A DNA stretch of 58,501 bases from Ruthenibacterium sp. (GTDB taxonomy: Bacteria > Bacillota > Clostridia > Oscillospirales > Ruminococcaceae), in the NCBI GenBank assembly GCA_020025255.1, contig JAHHSK010000003.1, positions 1-58,501 of the forward strand, read 5' to 3'. Below the pieces are notes generated by a model. The model did no database searches and was not told the DNA's origin. It saw only the letters and a program-made list of their open reading frames with translations. Shown in pieces: positions 41,641-48,741 of this stretch. The position numbers and the translations under genes are program-made. Position 1 is the stretch's first letter. Each line of letters starts with the position of its first letter.

Positions 41641-42633
41641 ATGGCTAAATTTGAAAACCAAGAACGCCGCATGCCGAAGATCGAGGCATGCCTGAAGGCA
41701 AACGGTCTGGAATCTCTGGACGCTTGCCGTGAGATGCTCCTCTCCAAGGGGATCGACGTGGACGCAATCGTTAAGGGGGTTCAGCCCATTTGCTTTGAAA
41801 ATGCGGTCTGGGCTTATACGCTCGGCACGGCAATCGCCGTACAGCGCGGCATCAAGAATGCAGCAGACTGTGCAGCGGCAATCGGCGAAGGCTTGGAAGC
41901 ATTCACGATCCCCGGTTCGGTTGCAGAACAGCGCGCTGTCGGCCTTGGCCACGGCAATCTCGGCGCAATGCTGCTGCGTGACGAAACCAGATGCTTTGCA
42001 TTCCTGGCAGGCCACGAAAGCTTTGCTGCCGCAGAAGGCGCAATCGGCATCGCCCGCACCGCAAACAAGGCTCGCAAGGAACCGCTCCGCGTTATCCTGA
42101 ACGGCCTTGGCAAGGATGCTGCTTATATCATCAGCCGCATCAACGGCTTCACCTATGTGAAAACCGATTTCGATTTCAAGACAGGGGAACTGCATATTCT
42201 GGAAGAACGCCCCTTCTCGGATGGCGAGCGCGCAGCAGTTAAGTGCTATGGCGCAAACGATGTGCTGGAAGGCGTTGCCATCATGAAGCACGAGGGTGTT
42301 GAGGTTTCCATCACCGGCAACTCCACCAACCCCACCCGTTTCCAGCATCCCGTGGCAGGCACCTACAAAAAGTGGGCGCTTGAAAACGGCAAGAAATACT
42401 TCTCCGTGGCTTCCGGCGGCGGTACAGGCCGTACCCTGCATCCGGACAACATGGCAGCAGGCCCCGCTTCCTACGGCTTGACAGATACCATGGGCCGTAT
42501 GCATGGGGATGCTCAGTTCGCAGGTTCCTCCAGTGTTCCGGCGCACGTTGAGATGATGGGTCTCATCGGCATGGGCAACAACCCCATGGTCGGTGCAACC
42601 GTTGCATGCGCTGTTGCAGCAAGCCAGGTTTGA
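41641..42633 (+). CDS. GGGtGRT protein, function unknown
   Basis: 330 residues, named for the motif seen here as SVASGGGTGRTLHPDN near residue 260. Other conserved-looking stretches are GSVAEQRAVGLGHGNLGAMLL, FLAGHESFAAAEGAIGIA and the C-terminal VEMMGLIGMGNNPMVGATVACAVA. The glycine-rich GGGTGRT could hold a phosphate or cofactor. The protein is soluble and has few cysteines. It follows its partner by 18 bases, with GAGAGGAGGAG ahead. The pair is conserved in gut Clostridia, but its reaction has, to my knowledge, not been described. A terminator follows. Confidence 0.85.
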   Translation: MAKFENQERRMPKIEACLKANGLESLDACREMLLSKGIDVDAIVKGVQPICFENAVWAYTLGTAIAVQRGIKNAADCAAAIGEGLEAFTIPGSVAEQRAVGLGHGNLGAMLLRDETRCFAFLAGHESFAAAEGAIGIARTANKARKEPLRVILNGLGKDAAYIISRINGFTYVKTDFDFKTGELHILEERPFSDGERAAVKCYGANDVLEGVAIMKHEGVEVSITGNSTNPTRFQHPVAGTYKKWALENGKKYFSVASGGGTGRTLHPDNMAAGPASYGLTDTMGRMHGDAQFAGSSSVPAHVEMMGLIGMGNNPMVGATVACAVAASQV

Positions 42634-42666
42634 GCCTGACGTCTGCCCGCAAAAAAAGCTTTAATC

Positions 42667-42698
42667 AGCAGCCGCTCTGCACAGAGCGGCTGCTTTTT
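42667..42698 (+). terminator. Terminator of the GGGtGRT operon
   Basis: A 13-bp perfect stem (AGCAGCCGCTCTG and complement), 2-base loop, T-run. Confidence 0.9.
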
Positions 42699-42771
42699 CT
42701 GTGTGCGGCTTTCTAAAAACAGCAAATGGTATGACCGCGCCGCAGCAAAATATGCATAACGCAGAAATGAA

Positions 42772-42785
42772 TGTATATTTTTGCA
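42772..42785. repeat. First copy of a 14-base word repeated in the ABC promoter
   Basis: TGTATATTTTTGCA here recurs with one change as TGTATATTTATGCA at 42966-42979, between the -35 and -10 boxes of the promoter. It may be an operator word, for instance of an ArgR-type repressor. Apart from this, 42699-42958 shows no gene. Confidence 0.4.
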
Positions 42786-42958
42786 CGAGTATGCAAAAGA
42801 GAGGATCCGGGAATCGGGCTGCAAGTCGATAAAAGCGGTTTTCTCTGTGCTTTCAATGCCTTTGCACCGAAAGGAATGAGGGGATTTGCCGAAAAAGATG
42901 CACAAATTACGGCAATGATGTATAAAACATAAAAATAAATAAATATTCAAAAAATAGC

Positions 42959-42987
42959 TTGACTTTGTATATTTATGCATGTATACT
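42959..42987 (+). promoter_or_regulatory. Promoter of the amino-acid ABC operon
   Basis: TTGACT (42959-42964), 17-base spacer, TATACT (42982-42987), 57 bases before the start. The spacer contains the 14-base word also found 194 bases upstream. Confidence 0.8.
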
Positions 42988-43043
42988 AAGAATCACAGAA
43001 AACAAAGCACCCATGCAGACGGGATATAAGGAGAGAACGCAAG

Positions 43044-43934
43044 ATGAAAAAGATTACAGCATTGGTTATGGCTATGCTTATGGCAATGAGCCTGGCAGCT
43101 TGTGGGGATTCCGCAAGCGGGAATTCGGTTTCCGATGAAAGCGCGGCAGCACAGGGAGCGGCGGCAGGTTCCGGTTCTGAAATTGCTATGGAAGCAGGAA
43201 ATGTTGCCGAGCACAGCATAGAAGCCATTAAACAGAGAGGCAAGCTGGTTGTCACAACCGAAGCGGGCTATGCACCGTTCGAATTTCTGGATGAAAACGA
43301 TCAGGTTGTCGGCTTGGATGCAGAGCTGGCAAAGAAGCTGGCGGAAGATCTTGGCGTAGAGCTGGATATCCAGAATATCGCATTTGAATCGGTTGTGCCG
43401 GAAGTACAGGCAGGCAATGCGGATATGGCGATTGCGGGTCTTACACCGGATGCGGAAAAGAAAAAGAGTGTCGATATGAGCGATATTTATTATGCGGGCG
43501 GCCATTGCCTGCTGGTTTTGGAAGAAAATGCGGATGTGTATACCGATGCGCAATCCTTGAAAGGGCAGGTTATTGCAACGCAGAAAGCGGCCGTGCAGGA
43601 AAAGATGATCGCAGAACAGTATCCGGAATCCAAACCGCTGCTTCTGCCGGATTTCCCGCAGTGCGTCGCGAACCTGAAGACGGGCGCATGTGCGGCTGTT
43701 ATGCTGGATACCACCAGCGCAGAACAGTACATGAAACACATCGAAGGGCTTGCGGTCAGCAAAGCTCCGGTCGTATCGCAGGAAGGCGAGGAAGGCAATG
43801 CGGTGGCTGTCATGAAAGGCAACGAAGAGCTGCTTGCCTGGGTGAATGAAAAAATTGCGGAATACAAAGAAGCGGGGCTGATCAACGAATGGTTTGAACA
43901 GGCCAAAAAGCAGGCAGAAAAAATGGGCATCTGA
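43044..43934 (+). CDS. Amino-acid ABC transporter substrate-binding lipoprotein
   Basis: 296 residues. A lipoprotein signal peptide (MKKITALVMAMLMAMSLAAC) ends in the lipobox LAAC, so Cys20 would be lipidated and anchored to the outer face of the membrane. A Ser/Ala/Gly-rich linker precedes a family-3 solute-binding domain: GKLVVTTEAGYAPFEFLDEN, VVGLDAELAKKLAEDLG, MAIAGLTPDAEKKKSVDMSD and LKTGACAAVMLD. These bind polar amino acids such as Gln, Arg, His or cystine; the exact ligand is not readable. First gene of a three-gene operon. Confidence 0.94.
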   Translation: MKKITALVMAMLMAMSLAACGDSASGNSVSDESAAAQGAAAGSGSEIAMEAGNVAEHSIEAIKQRGKLVVTTEAGYAPFEFLDENDQVVGLDAELAKKLAEDLGVELDIQNIAFESVVPEVQAGNADMAIAGLTPDAEKKKSVDMSDIYYAGGHCLLVLEENADVYTDAQSLKGQVIATQKAAVQEKMIAEQYPESKPLLLPDFPQCVANLKTGACAAVMLDTTSAEQYMKHIEGLAVSKAPVVSQEGEEGNAVAVMKGNEELLAWVNEKIAEYKEAGLINEWFEQAKKQAEKMGI

Positions 43935-43959
43935 GCCAAAAGTATTCGGCACATAAAAT

Positions 43960-43996
43960 AAGACACGCGGCAGAATCGATCTCTGCCGCGGTCTTT
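43960..43996 (+). terminator. Hairpin between binding-protein and permease genes, probable attenuator
   Basis: CGCGGCAGA/TCTGCCGCG pair perfectly, extended by AAGAC/GTCTT, followed by only a short T-run. Such leaky terminators or processing hairpins after a binding-protein gene let it be made in excess of the membrane parts. Confidence 0.65.
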
Positions 43997-44021
43997 CGTG
44001 TTTCCGATAAGGGAGGATATT

Positions 44022-44741
44022 ATGTTTTCGTTGGAACGTATGCTGAAAATCTGGGCGAAATACGGCAGCATGTACTGGAGCGGTTTGGGCTATACGCTTT
44101 TGTTTGCGCTGTTCGGGGTTTTCATGGGGCTTGTGCTGGGCATGATTTTAGCTTCCGGCCGCATGCTTCGTACCGATCCGCAGGATCAAGCGTATCGAAA
44201 GGGGCTGAAATGGATCGCACGCTCCATTTGCTCGATTTATGTTGAAATTTTCCGTGCAACGCCGATGATCGTGCAGGTGTTTGTGATCTATTACGGTGTG
44301 GGGAACGTGCTCAAGCTGCCCGATCCGGCAATGAACCGGATGTTTTGGGGCATGATGGCAGTGGGGTTCAACTCGGCTGCCTATATGTCGGAAGTCATCC
44401 GTTCCGGAATCGGTGCCGTACCCGCCGGGCAAATGGAGGCGGCGCGCTGCCTTGGTATGAGCCACTGGAAGGCGATGTGCCATGTTATCCTGCCGCAGGC
44501 CGTGCGCAACATCCTGCCGGCCATGTGCAACGAATTTGTCACGATCATCAAGGAAACCAGTGTTCTGGGCATGGTGGGCATTGTGGAGCTGATGTTCCGT
44601 GCACAGTCCATTGCAAAGCAAACGTTTATTTTCTTAGAGCCGTATGTGATCGTGGCGATTATGTATTTCATTGTGGTATTTCCGCTTTCCAAAATCATTG
44701 CAGCGGTTGAAAGGAGGATGAATAAGAGTGTCACTCGATAA
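44022..44741 (+). CDS. Amino-acid ABC transporter permease
   Basis: 239 residues of the His/Glu/Gln/Arg/opine transporter family. About five transmembrane helices are visible, from YTLLFALFGVFMGLVLGMIL near 22 to YVIVAIMYFIVVFPLSKII near 205. The EAA coupling loop is QMEAARCLGMSHWKAMCHVILPQAVRN near 145, which docks on the ATPase. VEIFRATPMIVQVFVIYYG is also diagnostic. The ATG follows GGGAGG by 7 bases. Its end overlaps the ATPase gene by 14 bases. Confidence 0.95.
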   Translation: MFSLERMLKIWAKYGSMYWSGLGYTLLFALFGVFMGLVLGMILASGRMLRTDPQDQAYRKGLKWIARSICSIYVEIFRATPMIVQVFVIYYGVGNVLKLPDPAMNRMFWGMMAVGFNSAAYMSEVIRSGIGAVPAGQMEAARCLGMSHWKAMCHVILPQAVRNILPAMCNEFVTIIKETSVLGMVGIVELMFRAQSIAKQTFIFLEPYVIVAIMYFIVVFPLSKIIAAVERRMNKSVTR

Positions 44742-45477
44742 GGAAAAAGAAGTTTTGATCCGTGTCAAGGATCTGGAAAAGCATTTCAAACACAATCCGG
44801 TGCTGCGCGGGATCAGCACGGATATCTGCAAGGGTGATGTTGTGGCGGTGATCGGGCCGTCCGGCTCCGGAAAATCCACCTTCCTGCGCTGCCTGAATCT
44901 GCTGGAGCGTCCGACACAGGGAAAGGTCATCTTCGAAGGAACGGATATCACATCCAAGGCAACAAAGCTGGATGCAATGCGCCAAAAAATCGGCATGGTA
45001 TTTCAGCAGTTCAACCTGTTTACCAATATGACAGTCATGGATAACGTCTGTTCCGGGCCGGTATTGGTGAAGGGCATGAAGCGCGAGGATGCGCAGAAAA
45101 TTGCACAGGGGCTTTTGGATCGTGTAGGGCTGGGGGATCGCGGCGATGCGTATCCGGTGCAGCTTTCCGGCGGGCAGCAGCAGCGGGTTGCCATTGCGCG
45201 CGCCCTTGCGATGCAGCCGGATGTAATGCTGTTTGATGAGCCGACCAGCGCGCTGGACCCGGAAATGGTGCACGAAGTTCTGGATGTCATCCGCAGCCTT
45301 GCCGAAACAGGAATGACAATGGTTATCGTCACGCATGAAATGGGCTTTGCGCGCGAAGTGGCAAACCGCGTGCTGTTTATTGATGAGGGTGTTATTATGG
45401 AAGATGCCGCGCCGGAAGAATTTTTTGCGGCGCCGAAGAATCCGCGTCTGCGCGAATTTTTAAGCAAGGTTTTGTAA
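44728..45477 (+). CDS. Amino-acid ABC transporter ATP-binding protein
   Basis: 249 residues. Walker A GPSGSGKSTFLR near 44, Q-loop VFQQFNLFTN, signature LSGGQQQRVAIARA near 150, Walker B VMLFDEPTSALDPE and the H-loop THEMGF are all intact, as in GlnQ/HisP-type ATPases. The start is GTG at 44728, 10 bases after AGGAGG, inside the permease gene. With the lipoprotein and permease it forms a complete importer driven by ATP. Confidence 0.96.
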   Translation: MSLDKEKEVLIRVKDLEKHFKHNPVLRGISTDICKGDVVAVIGPSGSGKSTFLRCLNLLERPTQGKVIFEGTDITSKATKLDAMRQKIGMVFQQFNLFTNMTVMDNVCSGPVLVKGMKREDAQKIAQGLLDRVGLGDRGDAYPVQLSGGQQQRVAIARALAMQPDVMLFDEPTSALDPEMVHEVLDVIRSLAETGMTMVIVTHEMGFAREVANRVLFIDEGVIMEDAAPEEFFAAPKNPRLREFLSKVL

Positions 45478-45548
45478 AAATGCCCTCGCCGGTTCCGAAG
45501 AACCCATCAAATCAGCCGCGTTAGAGGCTATAAAATAGTGCTTTGAAA

Positions 45549-45613
45549 AAATCCCCCTTCGGATGCAAACGATGCAGTTCACTGACGGTATCTTTGCAGC
45601 GGAAGGAGGATTT
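45549..45613. repeat. 21-bp imperfect inverted repeat after the ABC operon
   Basis: Arms at 45549-45569 and 45593-45613 pair with three mismatches around a 23-base loop. The right arm ends GGATTT and is followed by a T-rich tail, so it may act as a terminator, but the stem is long for one. Confidence 0.5.
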
Positions 45614-45657
45614 GTCGTTTTCTGATATTTATGGCATACAAAATGTATTATAAAGTG

Positions 45658-46269
45658 TCAAAATAACCCTCTGTTATATTTAAACTGCGCAAAAAGCATC
45701 AACAGCAGCCCCAGGCACAAGGGCGCAAAGAAAAAGATCTCCGGTGCATCCGGAAAAGCGGCTCCGATCACACAGGCAAGCCCGCAAAGCACGGTGCCGA
45801 TGCCCATGCAGCGGCAATAGGCAGGCTGATTTTCCTTTGTGACCTTGCGGCGATGATACCAGTGGATAGAAGAAATGTTGCCGCGCAGATTGAAAAAACC
45901 CAGCAGAATGATAACACACCCGATGATAAGCGGCGGAATGTTCTGCCGAAGCGGCGGATAAAGCGCGAGGGCGAAAAGACATGCGGCGGCTGCGGTGCAG
46001 ATCAGCAGAATATCAATGAGCGTGTCCTGCCGGGAAATGATCTGGTTTTTTTCGACAAGAGCGTGTGCGTTTTCCTGATCGGGCAAAAGCTCCCGTTCCG
46101 GAATCCCGAAATATTCTGCCAAAAGGTGCAGCGAATCGGCAGCGGGAAGCCCAAGCCCGTTTTCCCACTTTGCAACAGCGGAACGGCTGATGTGGATTTG
46201 TTCGGCAAGCTTTTCTTGTGAAATGCCCTTTTCGTGCCGAAGTTCTTTTAAGCGTGTACTGAATTCCAT
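45658..46269 (-). CDS. XRE-family regulator with C-terminal membrane domain
   Basis: 203 residues. Residues 1-65 form a Cro/C1-type helix-turn-helix (LKELRHEKGISQEKLAEQIHISRSAVAKWENG). Residues 80-200 contain four hydrophobic segments (near 83-102, 108-125, 150-170, 175-192). Membrane-tethered XRE proteins of this type are common in Firmicutes; the signal is not known. The ATG follows GGAGG by 10 bases. It is convergent with the ABC operon and has no obvious partner gene. Confidence 0.9.
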   Translation of the reverse strand: MEFSTRLKELRHEKGISQEKLAEQIHISRSAVAKWENGLGLPAADSLHLLAEYFGIPERELLPDQENAHALVEKNQIISRQDTLIDILLICTAAAACLFALALYPPLRQNIPPLIIGCVIILLGFFNLRGNISSIHWYHRRKVTKENQPAYCRCMGIGTVLCGLACVIGAAFPDAPEIFFFAPLCLGLLLMLFAQFKYNRGLF

Positions 46270-46460
46270 AATAAGGAAACCTCCGTATTGTTATTGCCGG
46301 CTGATTTCAGTATAGCATAAAAGAAAAATACAAGGGTGTTACTTTCGGATGCGGCGCTGTTACTTTGCAAAAAGGGCATGCTGCCCCGCAGGAAAGCAGC
46401 AAAGAAAACGCCGCACGGTACAGACACTGCGCTGTGAACAGCAGGAGACGTAAAACGAGT

Positions 46461-46781
46461 TCAGGAAAGGTCTACATCAAGACGATCTGCAATTTCACAA
46501 AGCTTCATTCCGGATTTTTGTGCTTTGCCTACGATTTCGCTGATGAGCTGCGCTTTTGTGCGGCGCGGCTTTCGGGCTTTGGGGGCAAGAACCGCATGCT
46601 TGTGCTCTTCCAGTTTTTCAATGCGGAGTTTTACAGCTTGAATGCGCCGATCGATTTCTTCGTTTTGCGCATCACGCCGCTGCTCCAGCATACCGATGTT
46701 TTCCTCCAGCCGTTTGATTTCCAGTTCGGTATCCTGAACGATTTGCTGCGGTGTGCGCCGAGCCCGTTTTTCGTTTGGCAT
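46461..46781 (-). CDS. Small coiled-coil protein with basic patch and HTH-like C-terminus
   Basis: 106 residues, family not recognised. Residues about 15-65 form a heptad-like coiled coil (EIKRLEENIGMLEQRR, EEIDRRIQAVKLRIEKLEE). An AT-hook-like KARKPRRTKAQ follows, and the last 30 residues (ISEIVGKAQKSGMKLCEIADRLDVDLS) look like a helix-turn-helix. A nucleoid- or DNA-associated role is possible. The ATG at 46781 follows GGGAG by about 11 bases; a GTG at 46793 lies almost on top of the site. Confidence 0.7.
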   Translation of the reverse strand: MPNEKRARRTPQQIVQDTELEIKRLEENIGMLEQRRDAQNEEIDRRIQAVKLRIEKLEEHKHAVLAPKARKPRRTKAQLISEIVGKAQKSGMKLCEIADRLDVDLS

Positions 46782-47093
46782 GATAAAAACCACTCCCAGT
46801 ATGATTTGGTAAATTCAGCATAACACATGCCGGAAAAGGAAAAGCGCTGAATCTGTCATATGCCGTGGCAGAACCGGTGGATTCTTACGAAAAACAGCAA
46901 GCGCAAGGCCGGAAATGGCAAAATGAACGGGTTTATGGTATACTTATATTTCCATAGATTGAAAATCCAACCCAAAACGCAAAAGAATCGTTCCATTTTG
47001 AATGATTTGGACAAGAAGGATCGTTTATAAAAAAGAGGCGGCTTTTTGCGCAAAAGCCGGGAGTTTTGAATTGTGCTCTGGAAAGGAAAAGAA
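46782..47093. other. Intergenic region between divergent genes
   Basis: A TATACT at 46939 with a weak TGGCAA -35 may serve the plus-strand gene. A small hairpin CGGCTTTT/AAAAGCCG lies at 47039-47059 just ahead of that gene. No ORF is supported. Confidence 0.4.
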
Positions 47094-48227
47094 ATGAATC
47101 AAAATAAAGCCGATCCGGCTCTTTCGACCGATTTATCACGGGAAGAACAGGCAGACAAGCGTATCGAGAAAAATGAAAAAGGCGGGCTTTGGAACAACAA
47201 GCTGCTGTGGACCGTAATTTCGATTCTGATAGCGGGCATCAGCATATGGGCGGTGGTGTCACAGCAAAAGGAAGTTTCGTTCCGCTTGCTGGCGGCACAG
47301 CTTATGCAGGCCAATCCAGGCTGGCTGCTGGCGTCGGTTGTATCAATGCTTGGCTTTATTGTATCAGAAGCATGGGCCGTGCGCATCATCTGCCGATCCT
47401 TCGGGTATCACCCCGGCATGCATAATACCTGTGCATATTCGGCAACGGATATCTATTTTTCGGCAATCACGCCTTCGGCAACCGGCGGCCAGCCGGCGTG
47501 CGCCCTGTTGATGATGAAAGATGGCATTTCCGGCACAGTTGCAACCGTGGCACTGCTGCTGAACCTTACCATGTACACATTTTCGATTCTGCTGATTGGG
47601 TTCGTTTGCTTTGTTTTTCGCCCTCAGCTGTTCTTTGAGTTCGGGCCGGTGGCACGCGTAATGATCGTTATGGGCTACACGGCGCAGATCCTGTTTTCTG
47701 TCTTTTTGTTTTTGCTTGTAAAAAATGAGCGGCTATTGCAGAAAATCTGCCGGGCGGCGTTGCGAATCCCGGCAAAGCTGCACCTGATCCGCCATGTGGA
47801 AGAAAAACAGGAAAAGCTCGATCAAATCATGCGGGAATACCGCCGCTGTTCCGAGATGCTTGCGGGCAGCGGGGTCTTGCTTTTCAAGGTGTTTTTGCTG
47901 AATTTCATGCAGCGTGTTTCCCAGATTTCGGTTACGATGTTTGTGAGTGCCGCTTTGGGCATCGGCGGTCTGTCGATGCTGGATGTCTGGATCCTTCAGG
48001 GATATGTGGTGCTGGGTTCGAACTATGTTCCGGTGCCGGGCGGTATGGGCGTGGTAGATTATCTGATGCTGGATGCGTTTGATGCCTGCATGACGGCACA
48101 GCAGGCTGTCAATTTGGAGCTGGTAAGCCGTTCGGTCTCATTCTATTGCTGCATCCTGCTTTGCGGCGCTGCGATGCTGTGGTATTACGGGTATCAGCGC
48201 AGAAAAAAGAAAAAAGCATCCCAATAA
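47094..48227 (+). CDS. UPF0104/lysylphosphatidylglycerol-synthase-type membrane protein
   Basis: 377 residues with about eight hydrophobic segments. The stretch AYSATDIYFSAITPSATGGQPACALLMMKDG near 115-145 and the late LGSNYVPVPGGMGVVDYLML near 315 are characteristic of the UPF0104 family, which is the flippase-like half of MprF. There is no C-terminal aminoacyl-transferase domain, so it is not a full MprF. A lipid-related flippase or transporter role is inferred. The ATG at 47094 follows AAAGGA by 6 bases. Unlinked to an obvious operon. Confidence 0.86.
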   Translation: MNQNKADPALSTDLSREEQADKRIEKNEKGGLWNNKLLWTVISILIAGISIWAVVSQQKEVSFRLLAAQLMQANPGWLLASVVSMLGFIVSEAWAVRIICRSFGYHPGMHNTCAYSATDIYFSAITPSATGGQPACALLMMKDGISGTVATVALLLNLTMYTFSILLIGFVCFVFRPQLFFEFGPVARVMIVMGYTAQILFSVFLFLLVKNERLLQKICRAALRIPAKLHLIRHVEEKQEKLDQIMREYRRCSEMLAGSGVLLFKVFLLNFMQRVSQISVTMFVSAALGIGGLSMLDVWILQGYVVLGSNYVPVPGGMGVVDYLMLDAFDACMTAQQAVNLELVSRSVSFYCCILLCGAAMLWYYGYQRRKKKKASQ

Positions 48228-48342
48228 TCGGTATTTGGGGTGCTGCCACGGTGTTTCCCCAGCGGGCACTGTGTTCTGCGGGTGCGCGGGGGATGATTCC
48301 CGAAAGAAAAGGGGCATCCAGACGCGCAGAACGTTTTCCGCC

Positions 48343-48401
48343 TTGACAAAGGGAGTAGGACGCGTTACAATATCGTTAGATGATATCATATTACGATATT
48401 G
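48343..48401 (+). promoter_or_regulatory. PadR-operon promoter with overlapping palindromic operator
   Basis: A consensus promoter, TTGACA (48343-48348), 17-base spacer and TACAAT (48366-48371). A 34-bp palindrome spans 48368-48401: outer arms CAATATCGT and ACGATATTG, inner perfect ATGATATCAT, same centre, two mismatched pairs between them. It covers the -10 box and start point, so a bound dimer would block transcription. It fits PadR autoregulation. Confidence 0.85.
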
Positions 48402-48420
48402 AGGAAAGGCAGGAAAAATA

Positions 48421-48741
48421 ATGCCAAAACGGGCAATGGATGGTCTGACGGAAAGTATGTTTTATGTGCTTATGGCATTGTGTTCCGAGCCGATGTGCGG
48501 CATTGATGCGGCACAGTATATCGAAACCCATTCGCATGGGCGAATGAAGATCGGCCCGGCAACGCTGTATACGATTCTGGCAAAGTTTGAAAAAGAAGGC
48601 TATATTCGGGAAATCGAAGTAGACGGACGCAAACGAACCTATGAAATCACAGGCAAAGGCGCAAAGGCGTATGAAGCGGAGCTTTGCCGTCTGCGCGCCT
48701 GTCTTGCCGATGCGCAAAATGCGCAGGAGGTGTCAAGATGA
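48421..48741 (+). CDS. PadR-family transcriptional repressor
   Basis: 106 residues, short PadR (subfamily 2) with a winged helix: LTESMFYVLMALCSEPMCGIDAAQYI, then the recognition-helix region GRMKIGPATLYTILAKFEKEGYI and wing EVDGRKRTYEITGKGAKAYEAEL. These proteins bind as dimers to palindromes near their own promoter and respond to small ligands or drugs. The operator overlapping the -10 is described separately. The stop overlaps the start of the DUF2812 gene by 4 bases (ATGA). Confidence 0.95.
   Translation: MPKRAMDGLTESMFYVLMALCSEPMCGIDAAQYIETHSHGRMKIGPATLYTILAKFEKEGYIREIEVDGRKRTYEITGKGAKAYEAELCRLRACLADAQNAQEVSR

Noticed and set aside
40906..42546. 546-codon open frame opposite the scaffold/GGGtGRT operon
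   Set aside because: Covers two real genes in antisense without a promoter or ribosome binding site.
48215..48244. Hairpin overlapping the stop of the UPF0104 gene
   Set aside because: The 10-bp stem has its T-run only on the minus strand, where no gene reads into it, so a terminator call is not supported.
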